Below, one piece after another: positions 10,614 through 21,171 of a stretch of DNA of 64,000 bases. Position 1 is the stretch's first letter, and every line of letters begins with the position of its first letter. The notes under the pieces were generated by a model. The model was given only the letters and a program-made list of their open reading frames with translations, did not search any database and was not told where the DNA came from. The position numbers and the translations under genes were made by a program. The stretch is from contig OX235264.1 in the NCBI GenBank assembly GCA_944472135.2, forward strand, positions 86,748,319-86,812,318, in the 5' to 3' direction. Source of the stretch: Trichobilharzia regenti. Its lineage: Eukaryota; Platyhelminthes; Trematoda; Strigeidida; Schistosomatidae.

Positions 10614-11240
10614 GTCACTAGCCAGAGCCTATCCTGCAGCTAAGCTCATCCCCGTCTATCAAACAACTTGCTATTTGGTACAATCAAAAATCGATGGATA
10701 TCCTTCTCATGTTAACTCCAACTGTATATACAAATTTACGTGTATGTGCGGAAGCAGTTACATTGCAAGAACAGAAAGAAGGGCATATCTACGATTTTCT
10801 GAACATGTACCAAAAAGCTTATGTCTATAGGGAACAAATGCTTTAAACAGTGCAATCGCCAAGCATCTCCTTGACACGGGTCATGAGGTGGACGTCACAA
10901 ATTCGTTCAAAATTATCAATAGGCAAAAGAGCTCAATTCTCCCCAAGTTTGCTGGAGCCACCTCCATCGATTTGTGCGTTCAGAAAGAAACAGTTGTCAG
11001 TCTTTCTTTACCCTGCTAACTGGATATTTTCATCTCTCTTTCATGTGAATGCCGAAAGTTTGTATATAATCATTATTGTTTGGAATAGTGTTTAATATTA
11101 TATATATAATTAATGTGTGCATATATTGATTGATTTTTGTTTAAAATGAAATCTGTGCAAGTATGTTTCTGTAGATTTATCTAACAGTGACTTTAGCCCG
11201 TAAGCAGCTGATGAAAAGGCAACGAAATAAATGTTAGTAC
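10417..11240 (+). mobile_element. Penelope-like element with GIY-YIG relic
   Basis: Plus strand encodes VNRRLSTSLARAYPAAKL, then CIYKFTCMCGSSYIAR (GIY-YIG core, first tyrosines kept), then after one TAG at 10828-10830 the same frame continues HLLDTGHEVD and SFKIINR, the order seen in Penelope endonuclease domains. The reverse transcriptase is missing. The left end is an inverted copy of the first ~33 bp of this coding piece (10417-10449 against 10581-10613), and the 3' part ends near GCTGATGAAAAGGCAACG. Penelope copies often carry an inverted fragment at the 5' end. Confidence 0.8.
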
Positions 11241-11580
11241 CACTTTATTCTGCAAAAACTCCTGTTCTTGCTTCATTCAAAAACATTAAGATTACTATAA
11301 ACGGGTTTGACAAAGTGTATATGAACACATTGTTCAGGTCTAACTTCATGCATAGGCAGCACTTTTACTATACGTATAAATATATAAATTTATGAAAAAG
11401 TACACTTTTAGAGTGGCTGAAGTTATTTCATTCCTTAGCATTTCAGGTAGAACATGTGGCTTTAAGCTTGAACTTTACGCAGCATTGCTGTTTTACGTGG
11501 TGGGATTGCTAGCATTACATCCAGCCCCCCCCCCTCTTCCCGGCCTACTAACAGCAAATAAACTGGACAAAGTTTAAGAG
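11241..11580. other. Non-coding stretch with a C-tract
   Basis: No gene seen. A pure C run lies at about 11524-11534. Confidence 0.5.
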
Positions 11581-11651
11581 TGCGTCGATCAGGAATCGAG
11601 CCCGAACCTCTTGTATGGCTAACGAGCATCCTACCAATGAACCACCAACAG
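11581..11651 (-). pseudogene. tRNA-Gly(GCC)-like sequence, degenerate
   Basis: The minus strand reads TGGTTCATTGGTAGGATGC (D arm and box A very like eukaryotic tRNA-Gly), then CTCGT-TAGCCAT-ACAAG, which forms an anticodon arm with anticodon GCC and one stem mismatch, then a T arm with loop GCTCGATT in place of TTCGATT. Acceptor strands pair imperfectly and the first pair is C-C. The defects point to a tRNA pseudogene or a tRNA-derived repeat, not a working tRNA. Confidence 0.6.
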
Positions 11652-12148
11652 TAGTGTTTGAATTAGATAACTTTAAAGGATAAATCACAAGGGTATTAGT
11701 GACCTGACTCAAGATGTTTACTCCAGTCAAAAACAATTTCACTATTCGACATCTTAAGAATTTGGAACAACACATTTAAGCGAACAATATTGTTTTCAAT
11801 CAGATCTCATCAGGCTTAACTCTAATATATATAAGTTTACAAATAAAAATTCAAATATAAACCAATCATGGTGTTTTGTCTATAGGATAATATAATGGTG
11901 AATTCTTAAGAATTCTGTAGTAGTATAGTATTACCTGAGATACTCTTTGTAGTCATTAATCCTCATAAGTGAGTGTTATAAAGAAGTGTAAGTCAATAAA
12001 ATCTACATAGTCATTTTAGAAATAATCTATGTGCGTCAAAAAAATAGAAAAACAAATGCATTTCATCCAACGAATTGAATTGTTTCTGCAAAATATTTCG
12101 ACTCAGAATATAAGATTATTAAAGAGCCTATGATATGTCGGTAAGTTT
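11652..12148. other. Non-coding stretch, nothing recognised
   Basis: AT-rich with no frame or repeat that I can support. Confidence 0.5.
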
Positions 12149-12459
12149 GTAGTGAGAGTTGGCTGTTAGTCAAAATTGGTGGACAGTAATTTACGTCAAT
12201 GTTTATGTCCCCAATATTGGTCGTGAGAAAAATGAGAAGAAAGGCTTTGCGTGGGCGGATACGGTTAGCATATAGATGATCTGACATTCAAGAAACAGCC
12301 ACAAAGAGATGCAATGTTAACTTTCTGTGAGAAACAACCAATCGGAAGAGCGTGTTCTTCTGCTAACAATAATCTATAATACGTACATGAAAATCAATAG
12401 ATATGTGTTGATTTCCTTAATGCACGATCTGTTGCTTGGCCCTTATCTTCTGTCGTTAG
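12149..12459 (+). repeat. Unknown LTR-like repeat, copy 4
   Basis: Very close to the minus-strand copy at 6120-6430 over GGTCGTGAGAAAAATGAGAA, GGCGGATACGGTTAGCAT and TGAAAATCAATAGATATGTG. No target duplication was found at its ends. Confidence 0.65.
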
Positions 12460-12968
12460 GTATTTTCCTCTCTTATCTGTTAAAATTATGTGTTCAAGGG
12501 AAACAACTTTGCAGTTTTGCTTTTAGAAAAGATTGACTGTTTAGGCTGATTGGCAGAATCGTAGTCATTCTGGCAGTTGGATGGAAAAGTAATGCATACA
12601 ATTTCTAATTAATGTAATACCGAACTACCCATGTATGATACACTGAACCACCCCTTCATGAATAGCATTTCTATGAGTACTTCTAAGACTTAATACTCGG
12701 ACAGCTTGCCTGAGAAATCGTATCTCGAAGATGTCGAAAAATTTCCATGTGGGGTACTCAACAATGCAGCTAAGTGATATTCTATACATACGAAGAAACA
12801 TGCTTGCAACTTTGTTAGAAATATCACAGACTTCCCAATCAATCGCATAAGAAATTTACTCACTACACAACCTATTCAAAAACCAAAGTACTTCATCGAA
12901 ATCTCATGTGTACATGTATCAAACCGAGGAATTCAAAATAAAAAAGACACGAACACTTTACATACAAA
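12460..12968. other. Region downstream of EXOSC6
   Basis: No gene seen. Transcripts from the EXOSC6 gene would end in this region. Confidence 0.4.
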
Positions 12969-12974
12969 TTTATT
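12969..12974 (-). terminator. Polyadenylation signal overlapping the EXOSC6 stop codon
   Basis: AATAAA on the minus strand includes the TAA stop (12970-12972). It is the only AATAAA close to the gene end. Use of this signal would give a very short 3' UTR. Confidence 0.5.
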
Positions 12975-13359
12975 CACTCATTTGTTGGACTCTAGTCTGC
13001 CCACAAAGATTATTTCGAATTACATCTGCAAGCTTAACACATTTGTCCATAGCATATACTAGAGATTTCTGAAGAAACTCTGTGTGAGGCATATGTGAAT
13101 CCACTGTATACAACATAGAAAATTGACGGAGACGAGGTAAAACGGCAACACAAATATGACCACTTTTATTCTCAAGATTGGACAGGTCCAAATTTAATCC
13201 GACTAAAAGATCATACATTTGAACACCAGAGTTAAGCAAAGCTAATCCCGCACATGTGACGGCAGCAGCCAAACAGTCTCCAATTAACCCAGTAGAGTTA
13301 TGTGGACACACATCCAGAATATTTGCCACAATTTCATATTTGCCTCTCGGAAACTGATG
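12970..13359 (-). CDS. EXOSC6: EXOSC6 exon 5 (last)
   Basis: 129 codons and TAA. The acceptor is CGAAAG before CATCAGTTTCCG; using it makes the spacing between EPAVML and FPRGKYEI equal to that in the human protein, whereas the AG six bases further in would shorten it by two residues. Contains HNSTGLIGDCLAAAVTCAGL and MYDLLVGL of the second half of the RNase PH fold. Confidence 0.85.
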   Translation of the reverse strand, partial: HQFPRGKYEIVANILDVCPHNSTGLIGDCLAAAVTCAGLALLNSGVQMYDLLVGLNLDLSNLENKSGHICVAVLPRLRQFSMLYTVDSHMPHTEFLQKSLVYAMDKCVKLADVIRNNLCGQTRVQQMSE

Positions 13360-16300
13360 CTTTCGTTTCAAAAGAAAGTGAAAATAAACAAGATTAGGAA
13401 CCAAGCGACAGTATACACTTAATATATCCAACTACATAAAGCTAAAATTACTAAGATGTTACCACGGAACATCATTTGCCTTCGGATGTCTCAGTATTTA
13501 CGCTCAAAACTGATTTATTTAAATTTAAGTCAAAAGGAATGAAGACTAAGAGTCTGTCTGTCTGTTTTCGACATAGAACTTTGCACAAATGTGCGCCACT
13601 TCAAGCCGCCACACTCCATGTAGCACGCGAAGCAAGAGAAGAAAGTACAAGAAAAGCATAATAGAGACAGTAAGCAGAGGTGTGAGACAAAGGAGGAGTA
13701 ATAACGAAGAACAAAACAGTTTCATTGGAGATCATAAGTCACAGGGAGTGGATGCATCAGCATCAGCCACTGAGAACGATTTTGAGCCATGTCACCAATT
13801 GTTTCCAACCATAGATTTTTACCGTCCCGAGGACCCCAGCCTGGAAGTCTACACCTTCCTACGTGGCTTAGACCAACTGTTGTGGATTTCATTGACTGGT
13901 TCGGCCAAGTTTTTGTTTGACCGCCGCTAGCTTTTTTCCAGCCTGACCCTATATCCGCTAACATTGCTCGTCGAGGGAGGCGATGGCTTGGCATACGTAA
14001 CACATGTCCTAACCATCTCAGTCTTTGTAACTTCACGACTTCGTCGATTGATTTCCCCTGTTTACCTAGAACTCGACGCCTAACCTCAATGTTGCTCACC
14101 TTATTATGCCACTTTACACGGGAAATAGAGCGCAGGCACCTATGATCAAAGACAGCTAGTCTTTTCATGTCTTCCACTCTCAGTGGCCAGGTTTCACAGC
14201 TGGCCATAAAGGAGGACGGAGTGGAATGATGAGCAGTACACATGCCCTTTGGTCGATAGCCAGCCGGATATCACGTCTACACCAGAGACGGCGTAAACTG
14301 GCAAATGCGAAACGAGCCCTCTGTGTCCGTTCTGAGATTTTTTTCGATTTACAGCTTGATTCCACACTGTATTTTTGGTACAAGTATGGAATTTTCAGCA
14401 TGGATATCGGTAGCCCAAATTTTGCAGGCCGACCATAGATATCAGGTGTGCGCCGGCGTGGGCTCGAACCCCGGACCATGTGCATGGTCGGCGAGAGTCC
14501 TAACCACTGTGCCCGTTGGGGCTGATGGTACTTCCCAAATAAGTGAAGCGGTCAACGTGCTCTACCACTTCACTTCCTATTTCTAAACTAGGCGTCGATG
14601 TAGTCTAGTCCTGTAACATCATCTCGCATTTGGCGGGAGCGAATCGCACGCTAAACATTCGTAGATTGCAGCTCAAGGTGTTTAGAAGACTCTGCATTTC
14701 GTCAGCGTCTTCACCTAGAAGGACTATATCGTCTGCATATTCGAAGTCAACGAGATTATTCCCTGGTAGCAAGTCAATCCCTGAGTCGCTGAAGTCACTT
14801 AGGGTTAAGTCCATTAGTACATCTATGATAAGGTTGAATAGAAATGGGGATAATGGGCATCCTTGACGGATACCACTAGTCGTCATCAGTTCAGATGACA
14901 GCTTGCCGTAAGCCCTCACCTGGCTGTATGAGTACGAGTAGAGTGCCTTAATCAGTGCAATATATTTTCTCGGAATTCCCTTTACAGCCAAGCATCTCCA
15001 GAGAACTTCCCGATCGACAGAGTCGAATGCTGCCTTTAGGTCAAGAAATATAATGACTGTTGAACGCCGGTAGGAATTCCTATGTTCTAGAATCTGTCGG
15101 AGGGTGAAGATATGATCAATACACCCTCTTCCTGGTCTAAAGCCTGCCTGGCTCTCTAGTGTTTGTGCCTCCCGAGCACCACTCAGTCTACGCATGATTA
15201 TTGAGCCTAAGACTTTCGATACTATATTAGTCAAGCTAATCCCTCTGTGATTATCACAGGAAGACTTGTCTCCCTTCTTGTATATCGGGATTATCAGTGA
15301 CTTACACCAACCCGATGGGACTTCTTCTGATTCCCAGACGCTGCCTAGTACCTCAGTTAATGCAGACAGTAAACTGTCTTCACCGTACTTAAATACCTCT
15401 GGAGTCATTCCATCAGGTCTCGCTGCTTTGACTTGTTTCAGATTGGTGACAGCTTTAGTAACCTCAGTTAGGGATGGAGGACCTGTGTCTATATCCCATT
15501 CAGGGAGGTGTTTGATGCTCGGAAGGTTAAGCGTGGCTGTGGGCCAATTAAACTGCTCCTTATAATGCTCTTTCCAATGACCCAGTCGTCTATCCTGGGA
15601 GCTAATTATACTGCCATTTTTTTCCGAGATTGTTTCACTAATGATTTGTCTTCTCCCACCCGTTTCCCTGATGAGTCTACACAGTTGCCTAACCTCGAAA
15701 AGGCATCAGCGAGTAGTGCAGTCCTTTCTCCTTTTTACTGACCCGTTCAGACGGACAGCACACATTCGGCTATCTACCGGGATCCAGTCAAGCAGTGTCT
15801 TTTCTGCCCTAGTACTCAAAGCTATCCCTACGCCAGCTAATCCTCGTGAACTGACTGTGGCATCTCCTGACACCCTCAAGGTGAATTTTGCAGATTCAAC
15901 CTGTTGGCCAGGTGGGGTTAGGTGAATAACCACACTTGGGTCTTGTATGCGTGTTTCTGAAACACAGCATACATCAATGGCTTGTGATGCCAGGGTCTTG
16001 GCTAGTGATGCTTGTTGTCCTATTTGGCAAAGTGTCCTAACATTAAGAGCTCCTATATGAAATTGGTGGCGCGGCTTTAGGAGGCTGTCGGTGATGGTTT
16101 TTTGGCTTCCATCGTTTTTAGTGGACGCAGAGTGGAGAGGAAGTGGAGAGCTATCAAGTCGAGGAGTTGCGTCAGTGGAAGGAAGGCAAGATGATAGAGA
16201 TGAAGATGAAAACAAAGATGAGTGAGTAATAGAGAGGTTTCGCGTGCGTTTCGGATTGTGAGGGCGATTGTTACTTCCCGGCTGCCCACACCGTGGAAGT

Positions 16301-18768
16301 TGGTTGCGTGACCGCAGAGCCCAGGGGACAACTGCTTGAGGCCTGTCACACGCAGCCTGTTTTTGTTCGTTCTCTTTTGTTTGGTGTGCCTCAGTAGCAT
16401 ACTTATCACTCCTGCCCTGTGACACGGCAGCAGGAAGCGCGGTCGTTGTTAATCCGGGCCACGGCCGATCCGGCATGAAATTTTGTGATTTTGTATTGGT
16501 CATGATGTTGGATTGGGTAGCTGCTTTTTGTTTAACCGCTATCCAAACAACCTTTCTGGCATGGTAGAACCTCAAGAGACATAAGTCTTAGCCAGTAAAG
16601 CTTGAATAGATCATTGCGGTGTTCAAGCCCGACCACCACGTCAAAGTAGCAGCTTTCGGTCGGGAGACTAAGAGTAAAAACAACATAAGTGATATATTAA
16701 GCGAAAACTGAGTGGGAGGAATGGGGAATCTGTCATTACTACTTAAAGTTAAATATCCATCTACAACATTGCGATAGGCCTTAATTCCTTAACTACCCTA
16801 GTTTTAATCCGAAAATCAATTTTTATCCAATATTGAGATGTGGTTGGCAATAAATCTGTGTGAGCAAAACACATCCTTTTCAAGTACGTTGAGAAAACTT
16901 TACAAGCATATTTAGCCACCTTCCAGCCTTATAAGCTAATATAAACCTAAAGAATCAATCTGTACTTCGTGATGTCATAGATGCGGACGAAGATAGTGCT
17001 GGTTAGGTTACGAAATATCGGTCGAGCTTCACATTGGCGAAAAGTATATGAACGGGATAGGAATATTAATAAAGACATATGTGAAAAAATTAAAAAATAG
17101 AAACTAGAGGTACTTATAACCACAACAGATGAAGAAACAGATTAACAGTTTAAGACCTTTATTGTTTATTTATTGAGAAGTGCAGGACGCAGAAGCTAAA
17201 AGTCAGTGGGCACTCACTTCAAATAGGTACATCTAACAGACAGCAGATTTAAAAATGTCAACTTGAGGAGTATCACAGAATCATCTGTTATTAGGACCAC
17301 ACAAGTGTGCGAATATCCAAATAAGATTCATATCTCAGTGCCCATGATTACCGATGAAGACACAAATAAAAGACGAGACACTACGAACTTGACTGATAGA
17401 ACTCACTCTGCACGAAACACAGGACTAAATACACTACACTAGTTACTAACTAGTGTCCAATCAAAGACGCGTTTACTATCCATCAAAATAAGTCACTCCT
17501 GGATACAAGCTAAAGATTCGGCTGTGCAAAATCTTTCATTCTATAGCTTTGGAACATTTTCGTAAAGTGCTGCCAGCTAAAAAAATTACTACTACACAGG
17601 TCTTCATAAGGCTGTCTGCAAGTCACGAAGTCAAGTTTACGGGGAATCATAGGTCGAAGACGGGAAATTCAAAGTATATGATGAGACTGTCGACTTGTGA
17701 AGACCAAGATAGCTGAAGGTGATTTAATATGTCCACCAACTGTTAATTAAAACAGGAGTCAGTTTGAAGAATTCTAACGTCAGTAGAGGAACAAATAACA
17801 CCAACAGATGCAGCACAGAATCGCTGGTTGGAGATTAAAAAAATAGCTGTCGCATATATTGTGTCGGAAATCATCAGGCTGCATGTAAATCATGCGGCTG
17901 CAGATTCACTGTAGCGACCCTCAAAACCTTCAGGATTCTGGCCATCATAACAATATTCATGCACTCGGCCCCTCCATTTTTCTTTGCTTTTTCCAAGGTT
18001 GGCATGTCTGTTATCTGCACCCCCATGCGGTGCGAAGACCAATTCTCACAATTACTAAGTTATACTGCTCCCGGCTACTTTACATGAGCATCGGTAAGTA
18101 CCCGTATGCCTAGCATTTATACAATGCAACTGGGTTAGCGATGGTGAAAGACATTTTGTTCAATACATAGCCCGCGGCCGCAAGCATCCTAATAAGTTTC
18201 GGAATTATGCTCTTCGGGCTTTAGGAAATAGGTACTTTCAAAAAGTTATTCAATATGTGGACACAAATGTGCCTGGCAAAAATTATCAGCAAAATAACGA
18301 ATAAAGTAACTTACCAACATAACAGCAGGCTCAATAGCACTCAGAAATAAACGACTCAGCTTTTTTTCTAAGGACACAATGCTATCCTTAGGCAACCAGC
18401 ATACAAATGGGGCAAATTTCAAAGCAGCGACCAACTGACTATCCTGACGCATCTGTACTGGTCATTAAAAAACAGAAATGAAATTTGAACACCCAGCAAA
18501 CACACCTCAGTAGGACCAGTGACATTGCAAGAAACTTTGATGTCATTAACCTCAAGATAGGCCGAACCATCAGTTATCGGATTCGTTCCCAAACTGAAAA
18601 CTAACAAGCTGTCAAAATCAGTTTAACAACCTACATATATCAGGTGGACATTTTTCCTTATTTTTCTGAAAAATAAAACCTAGTAAGCATAATTACCACA
18701 AGCTGGCTTTTGTTCAAGAAGTATTCCAGGTCTATAGGTTCAGATGGTTTAGCTAATCCAGGCAGCAT
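12970..18768 (-). CDS. EXOSC6: Exosome ring subunit MTR3 / EXOSC6 (five exons)
   Basis: Exons 18768-18697, 18665-18631, 18593-18506, 18452-18315 and 13359-12970 join in frame into 240 codons; every junction is GT-AG. The human protein is about 270 residues. MTR3 is a catalytically inert RNase PH-fold subunit of the six-member ring of the RNA exosome, which trims and degrades RNA in nucleus and cytoplasm. Diagnostic blocks are ITDGSAYLEVNDIKVSCNV (residues about 41-59) and LALLNSGVQMYDLLVGL in the last exon, which match EXOSC6 better than EXOSC4. The ATG at 18768-18766 is chosen because a TGA lies in frame about 13 codons upstream. Exon 2 is only 35 bp. Intron 4 is about 4.95 kb and holds an RTE copy; a CR1-clade copy lies about 60 bp upstream of the start. 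Confidence 0.85.
13722..14243 (-). pseudogene. RTE C-terminal domain
   Basis: Encodes VFDHRCLRSISRVKWHNKVS, then EVVKLQRLRWLGHVLRMPSH and a GWKKASGGQTKTW block, the conserved end of RTE-type reverse transcriptase proteins after the thumb. A frame change separates it from the sequence just upstream. Confidence 0.85.
14349..14513 (-). mobile_element. tRNA-derived SINE, copy 2, inserted in the RTE element
   Basis: On the minus strand it starts GGCACAGTGGTTAGG (box A) with GGTTCGAGCCC (box B) and ends near an A-rich run. It interrupts RTE coding sequence between TYLGSTISP and ISERTQRARFAFA, which are adjacent in this family, so it inserted after the RTE copy. Exact ends and target duplication were not resolved. 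Confidence 0.75.
14605..15408 (-). pseudogene. RTE reverse transcriptase
   Basis: 267 codons open. Motifs in order: SLIIPIYKKGDKSSCDNHRG, STVIIFLDLKAAFDSVDR (first catalytic Asp), GIRQGCPLSPFLFNLIIDV, and FEYADDIVLLGED (catalytic YADD). The frame continues N-terminally through a linker to about 15715. Ends at LQD* where a stop precedes the TYLGS block. No Met of its own is meaningful: it is part of a longer polyprotein. Confidence 0.9.
15706..16575 (-). pseudogene. RTE N-terminal extension and truncated endonuclease
   Basis: Residues 1-165 are a serine-rich extension. The endonuclease begins at FHIGALNVRTLCQIGQQ and CCVSETRIQDPS (metal-binding Asn and Glu), reaching VDSRMCAVRLNGS, then the frame is broken by a deletion that removes the rest of the nuclease, including the catalytic Asp and the SDH motif. 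The RT linker resumes in another frame at about 15715. Confidence 0.85.
16666..18314. other. Remainder of EXOSC6 intron 4
   Basis: No gene or familiar repeat recognised. A 73-codon plus-strand frame at 17892-18113 resembles nothing known to me. Confidence 0.5.
18315..18452 (-). CDS. EXOSC6: EXOSC6 exon 4
   Basis: 46 codons in phase 0, from acceptor GTACAG to donor GTAAGT. Contains LVAALKFAPFV and KKLSRLFLSAIEPAVML, the segment leading into the middle of the RNase PH fold. Confidence 0.85.
18506..18593 (-). CDS. EXOSC6: EXOSC6 exon 3
   Basis: 88 bp; the split serine codon comes from exon 2. Acceptor TTTTCAG, donor GAG before GTGTGT. Encodes the conserved ITDGSAYLEVNDIKVSC block. Confidence 0.85.
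18631..18665 (-). CDS. EXOSC6: EXOSC6 exon 2 (35-bp microexon)
   Basis: Acceptor TTTTTCAG and donor GTTGTT. It encodes KNKEKCPPDIC plus two bases of a serine codon and is needed to keep exons 1 and 3 in frame. The flanking introns are only 31 and 37 bp, a size common at the 5' ends of schistosome genes. Confidence 0.7.
18697..18768 (-). CDS. EXOSC6: EXOSC6 exon 1
   Basis: 24 codons, MLPGLAKPSEPIDLEYFLNK and four more, ending at donor GTAATT. The start is supported by the upstream in-frame TGA; a further upstream non-coding exon cannot be excluded. Confidence 0.75.
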
Positions 18769-18879
18769 GACCTTGTGAAGTTCTTTGTGACGCAAAACTC
18801 AAAACACCCGCGTAGATTCGGTCATCCAAGATTCAGATTTCAGATTTATTGGTTGAGGATAGAAGGCTTGGAGCCTATG

Positions 18880-19629
18880 TTAATCCTTTTCTAGTAGATT
18901 TCTGTGGTTGTCCAAATTCTTCTTGAACGAATCAGTTGAGGTTGCAGACACCACTTCTTCTGGGAGTCGGTTCCAAGAGTTTATGACTCGATGTGAGAAC
19001 CAGTACTCAACAGCAATATGATTTCTCCTTGGCTTTTGAACTTTCCTGCTATGTCCTCTAAGGTGTTCCGACCTGGTGGGAAGGAAAAGAGAGAATAGGT
19101 CAGGTCCGTAGTCATTATTTAAAATTTTAAACATTGTGATTAAATCTCCTCTCTGCCTACGGTATGACAGTGAGAAGAGATTTAAACTATCTAGTCTTTC
19201 CTCGTATGATAAGTTAGCTATGCCGTGAACCATACGTGTTGCCTTCCTTTGAACACTTTCTAGAATGTGTGAATCCCCTTTTAGACACGGACTGGCGGCC
19301 TGGATGCAGTTTTCCAGTCTTGACCTAACCAGAGATGTATGTAAGGAGGTGAACATATCTCTGGTAATTCTTGTAAAGGCTCTGCGAATCGCCCATAAGG
19401 ACCTGAAACTACGTGCAGCCACCGCGCGACAGTGTGCTGTAGTTTTTAAGTCGTGGCTAACTATGACACCTAAGTCCAAGTGAGTCTGAACTGATGGAAG
19501 TGTTATTCCCTCTAGTTCGTAGGAGCTCGTGCTTGATTGTCCAATGCGCATGGTTGCACATTTTGCCACATTGATCGGGAGCATCCATTCAACAGACCAC
19601 TCCGACAATTTGTTGAGGTCCTCTTGCAA
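18880..19629 (-). pseudogene. CR1 RT thumb and C-terminal region
   Basis: 249 codons open, from LNKLSEWSVEWMLPINVAKC through FRSLWAIRRAF and LESVQRKATRMVHGI to the closing SWNRLPEEVVSATS, the standard CR1 ending. A frame change near 19600 separates it from the catalytic palm. Confidence 0.85.
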
Positions 19630-20024
19630 CGTGACGTATCACTGTTGCCCTTCAGCTCTCTCCAAATTTTTAAGTCATCTGCGTATAGGACCATAGGGGA
19701 GTCGGTGAGCAGAGGTAACTCATTGATATACAGAATAAAAAGGAGAGGACCGAGAACCGTGCCTTGTGGCACTCCGCTACTTACTGCTGTCCAGGAGGAG
19801 AGTTTTGAGTTGATCCTAACCCTCTGCCTCCTATCTATGAGGAATTCCCTGAGCCAGTCTAGTAGTCTGCCTTTGATACCAAGACTTTCCAATTTCATGA
19901 GTAGTCTTTTGTGAGGTACTTTATCAAAGGCTTTACTGAAGTCTATGAAGACGACGTCAACGGGTCTTCTGTTCCCTTTGATTTGACCCAGCTTTCTCTT
20001 GCAGTCAGGAGATTTGACAGGCAT
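19512..20024 (-). pseudogene. CR1 RT catalytic palm
   Basis: DVVFIDFSKAFDKVPHKRL carries the first catalytic Asp and VLYADDLKIW the YADD pair, with SSGVPQGTVLGPLLFILYIN between. It joins the upstream RT part by a frame change near 20000. Confidence 0.9.
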
Positions 20025-20812
20025 GAGAGGTTCCTCCGGAAGCCATGCTGTGCTCCAGATAACAAGCTGCTATTTTCCAGATAAGCCATGATGCTTTTCT
20101 TGATAATTCTTTCCAGTGTCTTGATTAAAGTGCTGGTGAGACTGATAGGCCTGTAATTTGAAGGGCTTTGTCTTGATCCTCCTTTGTGTATGGGGGTTAC
20201 TATGGCGTCTTTCCAATCACGTGGCAACACTCCATTTAGGAGAGATAGCTTGAAGATCGTGGTCAAGGGGCCGGCTATGTGGGCTGATAGCTCCTTGAGA
20301 AGCCTTGGATGAAGATTGTCAGGACCCATTGATTTTCCTGCATCTAGTTTCATTAAGAAGTTGAGCACGATGCCTTGGTCGATGTCAACGGAATCTATCC
20401 CATGTTCTTCTGATGCAGCCAGAGCTGATCCTATAGGCAGTGATGACTCCTGAGTGAAGACTTGGGAGAAGTAGTTTGCCATTGCTTCTGCTTTTTCTTG
20501 ATCTTCTTCGATTGTATCTTTGTCAATAATCAGGTTTGGGACACCATTGGGTGTTTTATTCCTGAAATTCAAGTACGAGAAAATTTTCTTAGGTTGTGCC
20601 TTTGCATTTTGAGCCAGGTGTGTCTCGAACTTCATCCTTGATTGGCGGATTTCTGCGATAGCTTTATTTCTAGCAGTATTATATAATTCCCTGGTCTCAG
20701 AAGTCTCAAGTGTTGCAAACAGGTTCCAACATTTGCGTTTACGTCTGAGTAACTTACGAATCTCCCGGTTTATCCAAGGGGGGAATGTTTCCGACCCTTT
20801 GGAACAGACCAA
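19943..20812 (-). pseudogene. CR1 RT N-terminal region
   Basis: Contains KSMGPDNLHPRLLKELS, DWKDAIVTPIHKGGSR and NYRPISLTSTLIKTLERI, the fingers motifs of CR1 RTs, ending in a frame change after QHGFRRNLSCL. Confidence 0.9.
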
Positions 20813-21078
20813 GGGATGAGAGGTACAGTTACTTGGGCGTAAAGTTGCTTAAATTGGTTCCATGCGGCTTCTACTTGGGACTCTGGATTGATGTACCAGT
20901 TTACTGAGTTGGCTGCTGAGACGATCGCATTTATGTCAGCTTTCCAAACGTTTGGTCGAGCTGGGGTTTTGGCCCTTGCTGCCGTTGCTGTGAACTTGAA
21001 AGTGAGCACAGCATGGTCACTTCTTCCTAACGGAGGAAGATGTTGTATGAGATCCACATCCTCACCGTAGGAAAACAC
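20770..21078 (-). pseudogene. CR1 endonuclease C-terminal end
   Basis: Contains LPPLGRSDHAVLTFKF, with the SDH catalytic motif that ends APE-type endonucleases. The rest of the nuclease lies beyond the truncation. Confidence 0.8.
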
Positions 21079-21171
21079 TAGGTCCAGAGTTGAGGAGGAG
21101 GGTTGTGAGTCATGGCGCGGGGGTTTAATGGCATGTTGGACTAGGGCTAGCGATATATTATATATATATAT

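Larger units (their letters stand above)
13545..16665 (-). mobile_element. RTE-clade (SR2-like) non-LTR retrotransposon, dead copy
   Basis: Minus-strand element in EXOSC6 intron 4, same orientation as the gene. Order 5' to 3': a 5' UTR starting near TCCCGACCGAAAGCTGCTAC, N-terminal extension and start of an APE endonuclease (15706-16575), RT (14605-15408), a nested SINE, and the cysteine-histidine C-terminal region (13722-14243), then a tail ending in a GACAGACAGAC repeat. Most of the endonuclease is deleted, and stops and frame changes break the rest. Confidence 0.85.
18829..21160 (-). mobile_element. CR1-clade non-LTR retrotransposon, 5'-truncated
   Basis: Minus strand: end of the endonuclease (20770-21078), RT N-terminal part (19943-20812), catalytic palm (19512-20024) and C-terminal region (18880-19629), with two frame changes. 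The 3' tail is AATCTGAAATCTGAATCT, a short repeat typical of CR1 ends. It is truncated at about 21160 against an AT dinucleotide run. Its tail stops roughly 60 bp before the EXOSC6 start codon, in the same orientation. Confidence 0.85.

Noticed and set aside
11581..11651. Functional tRNA-Gly gene
   Set aside because: First acceptor pair C-C, mismatches in the anticodon and T stems, and a G in place of the first T of the T loop.
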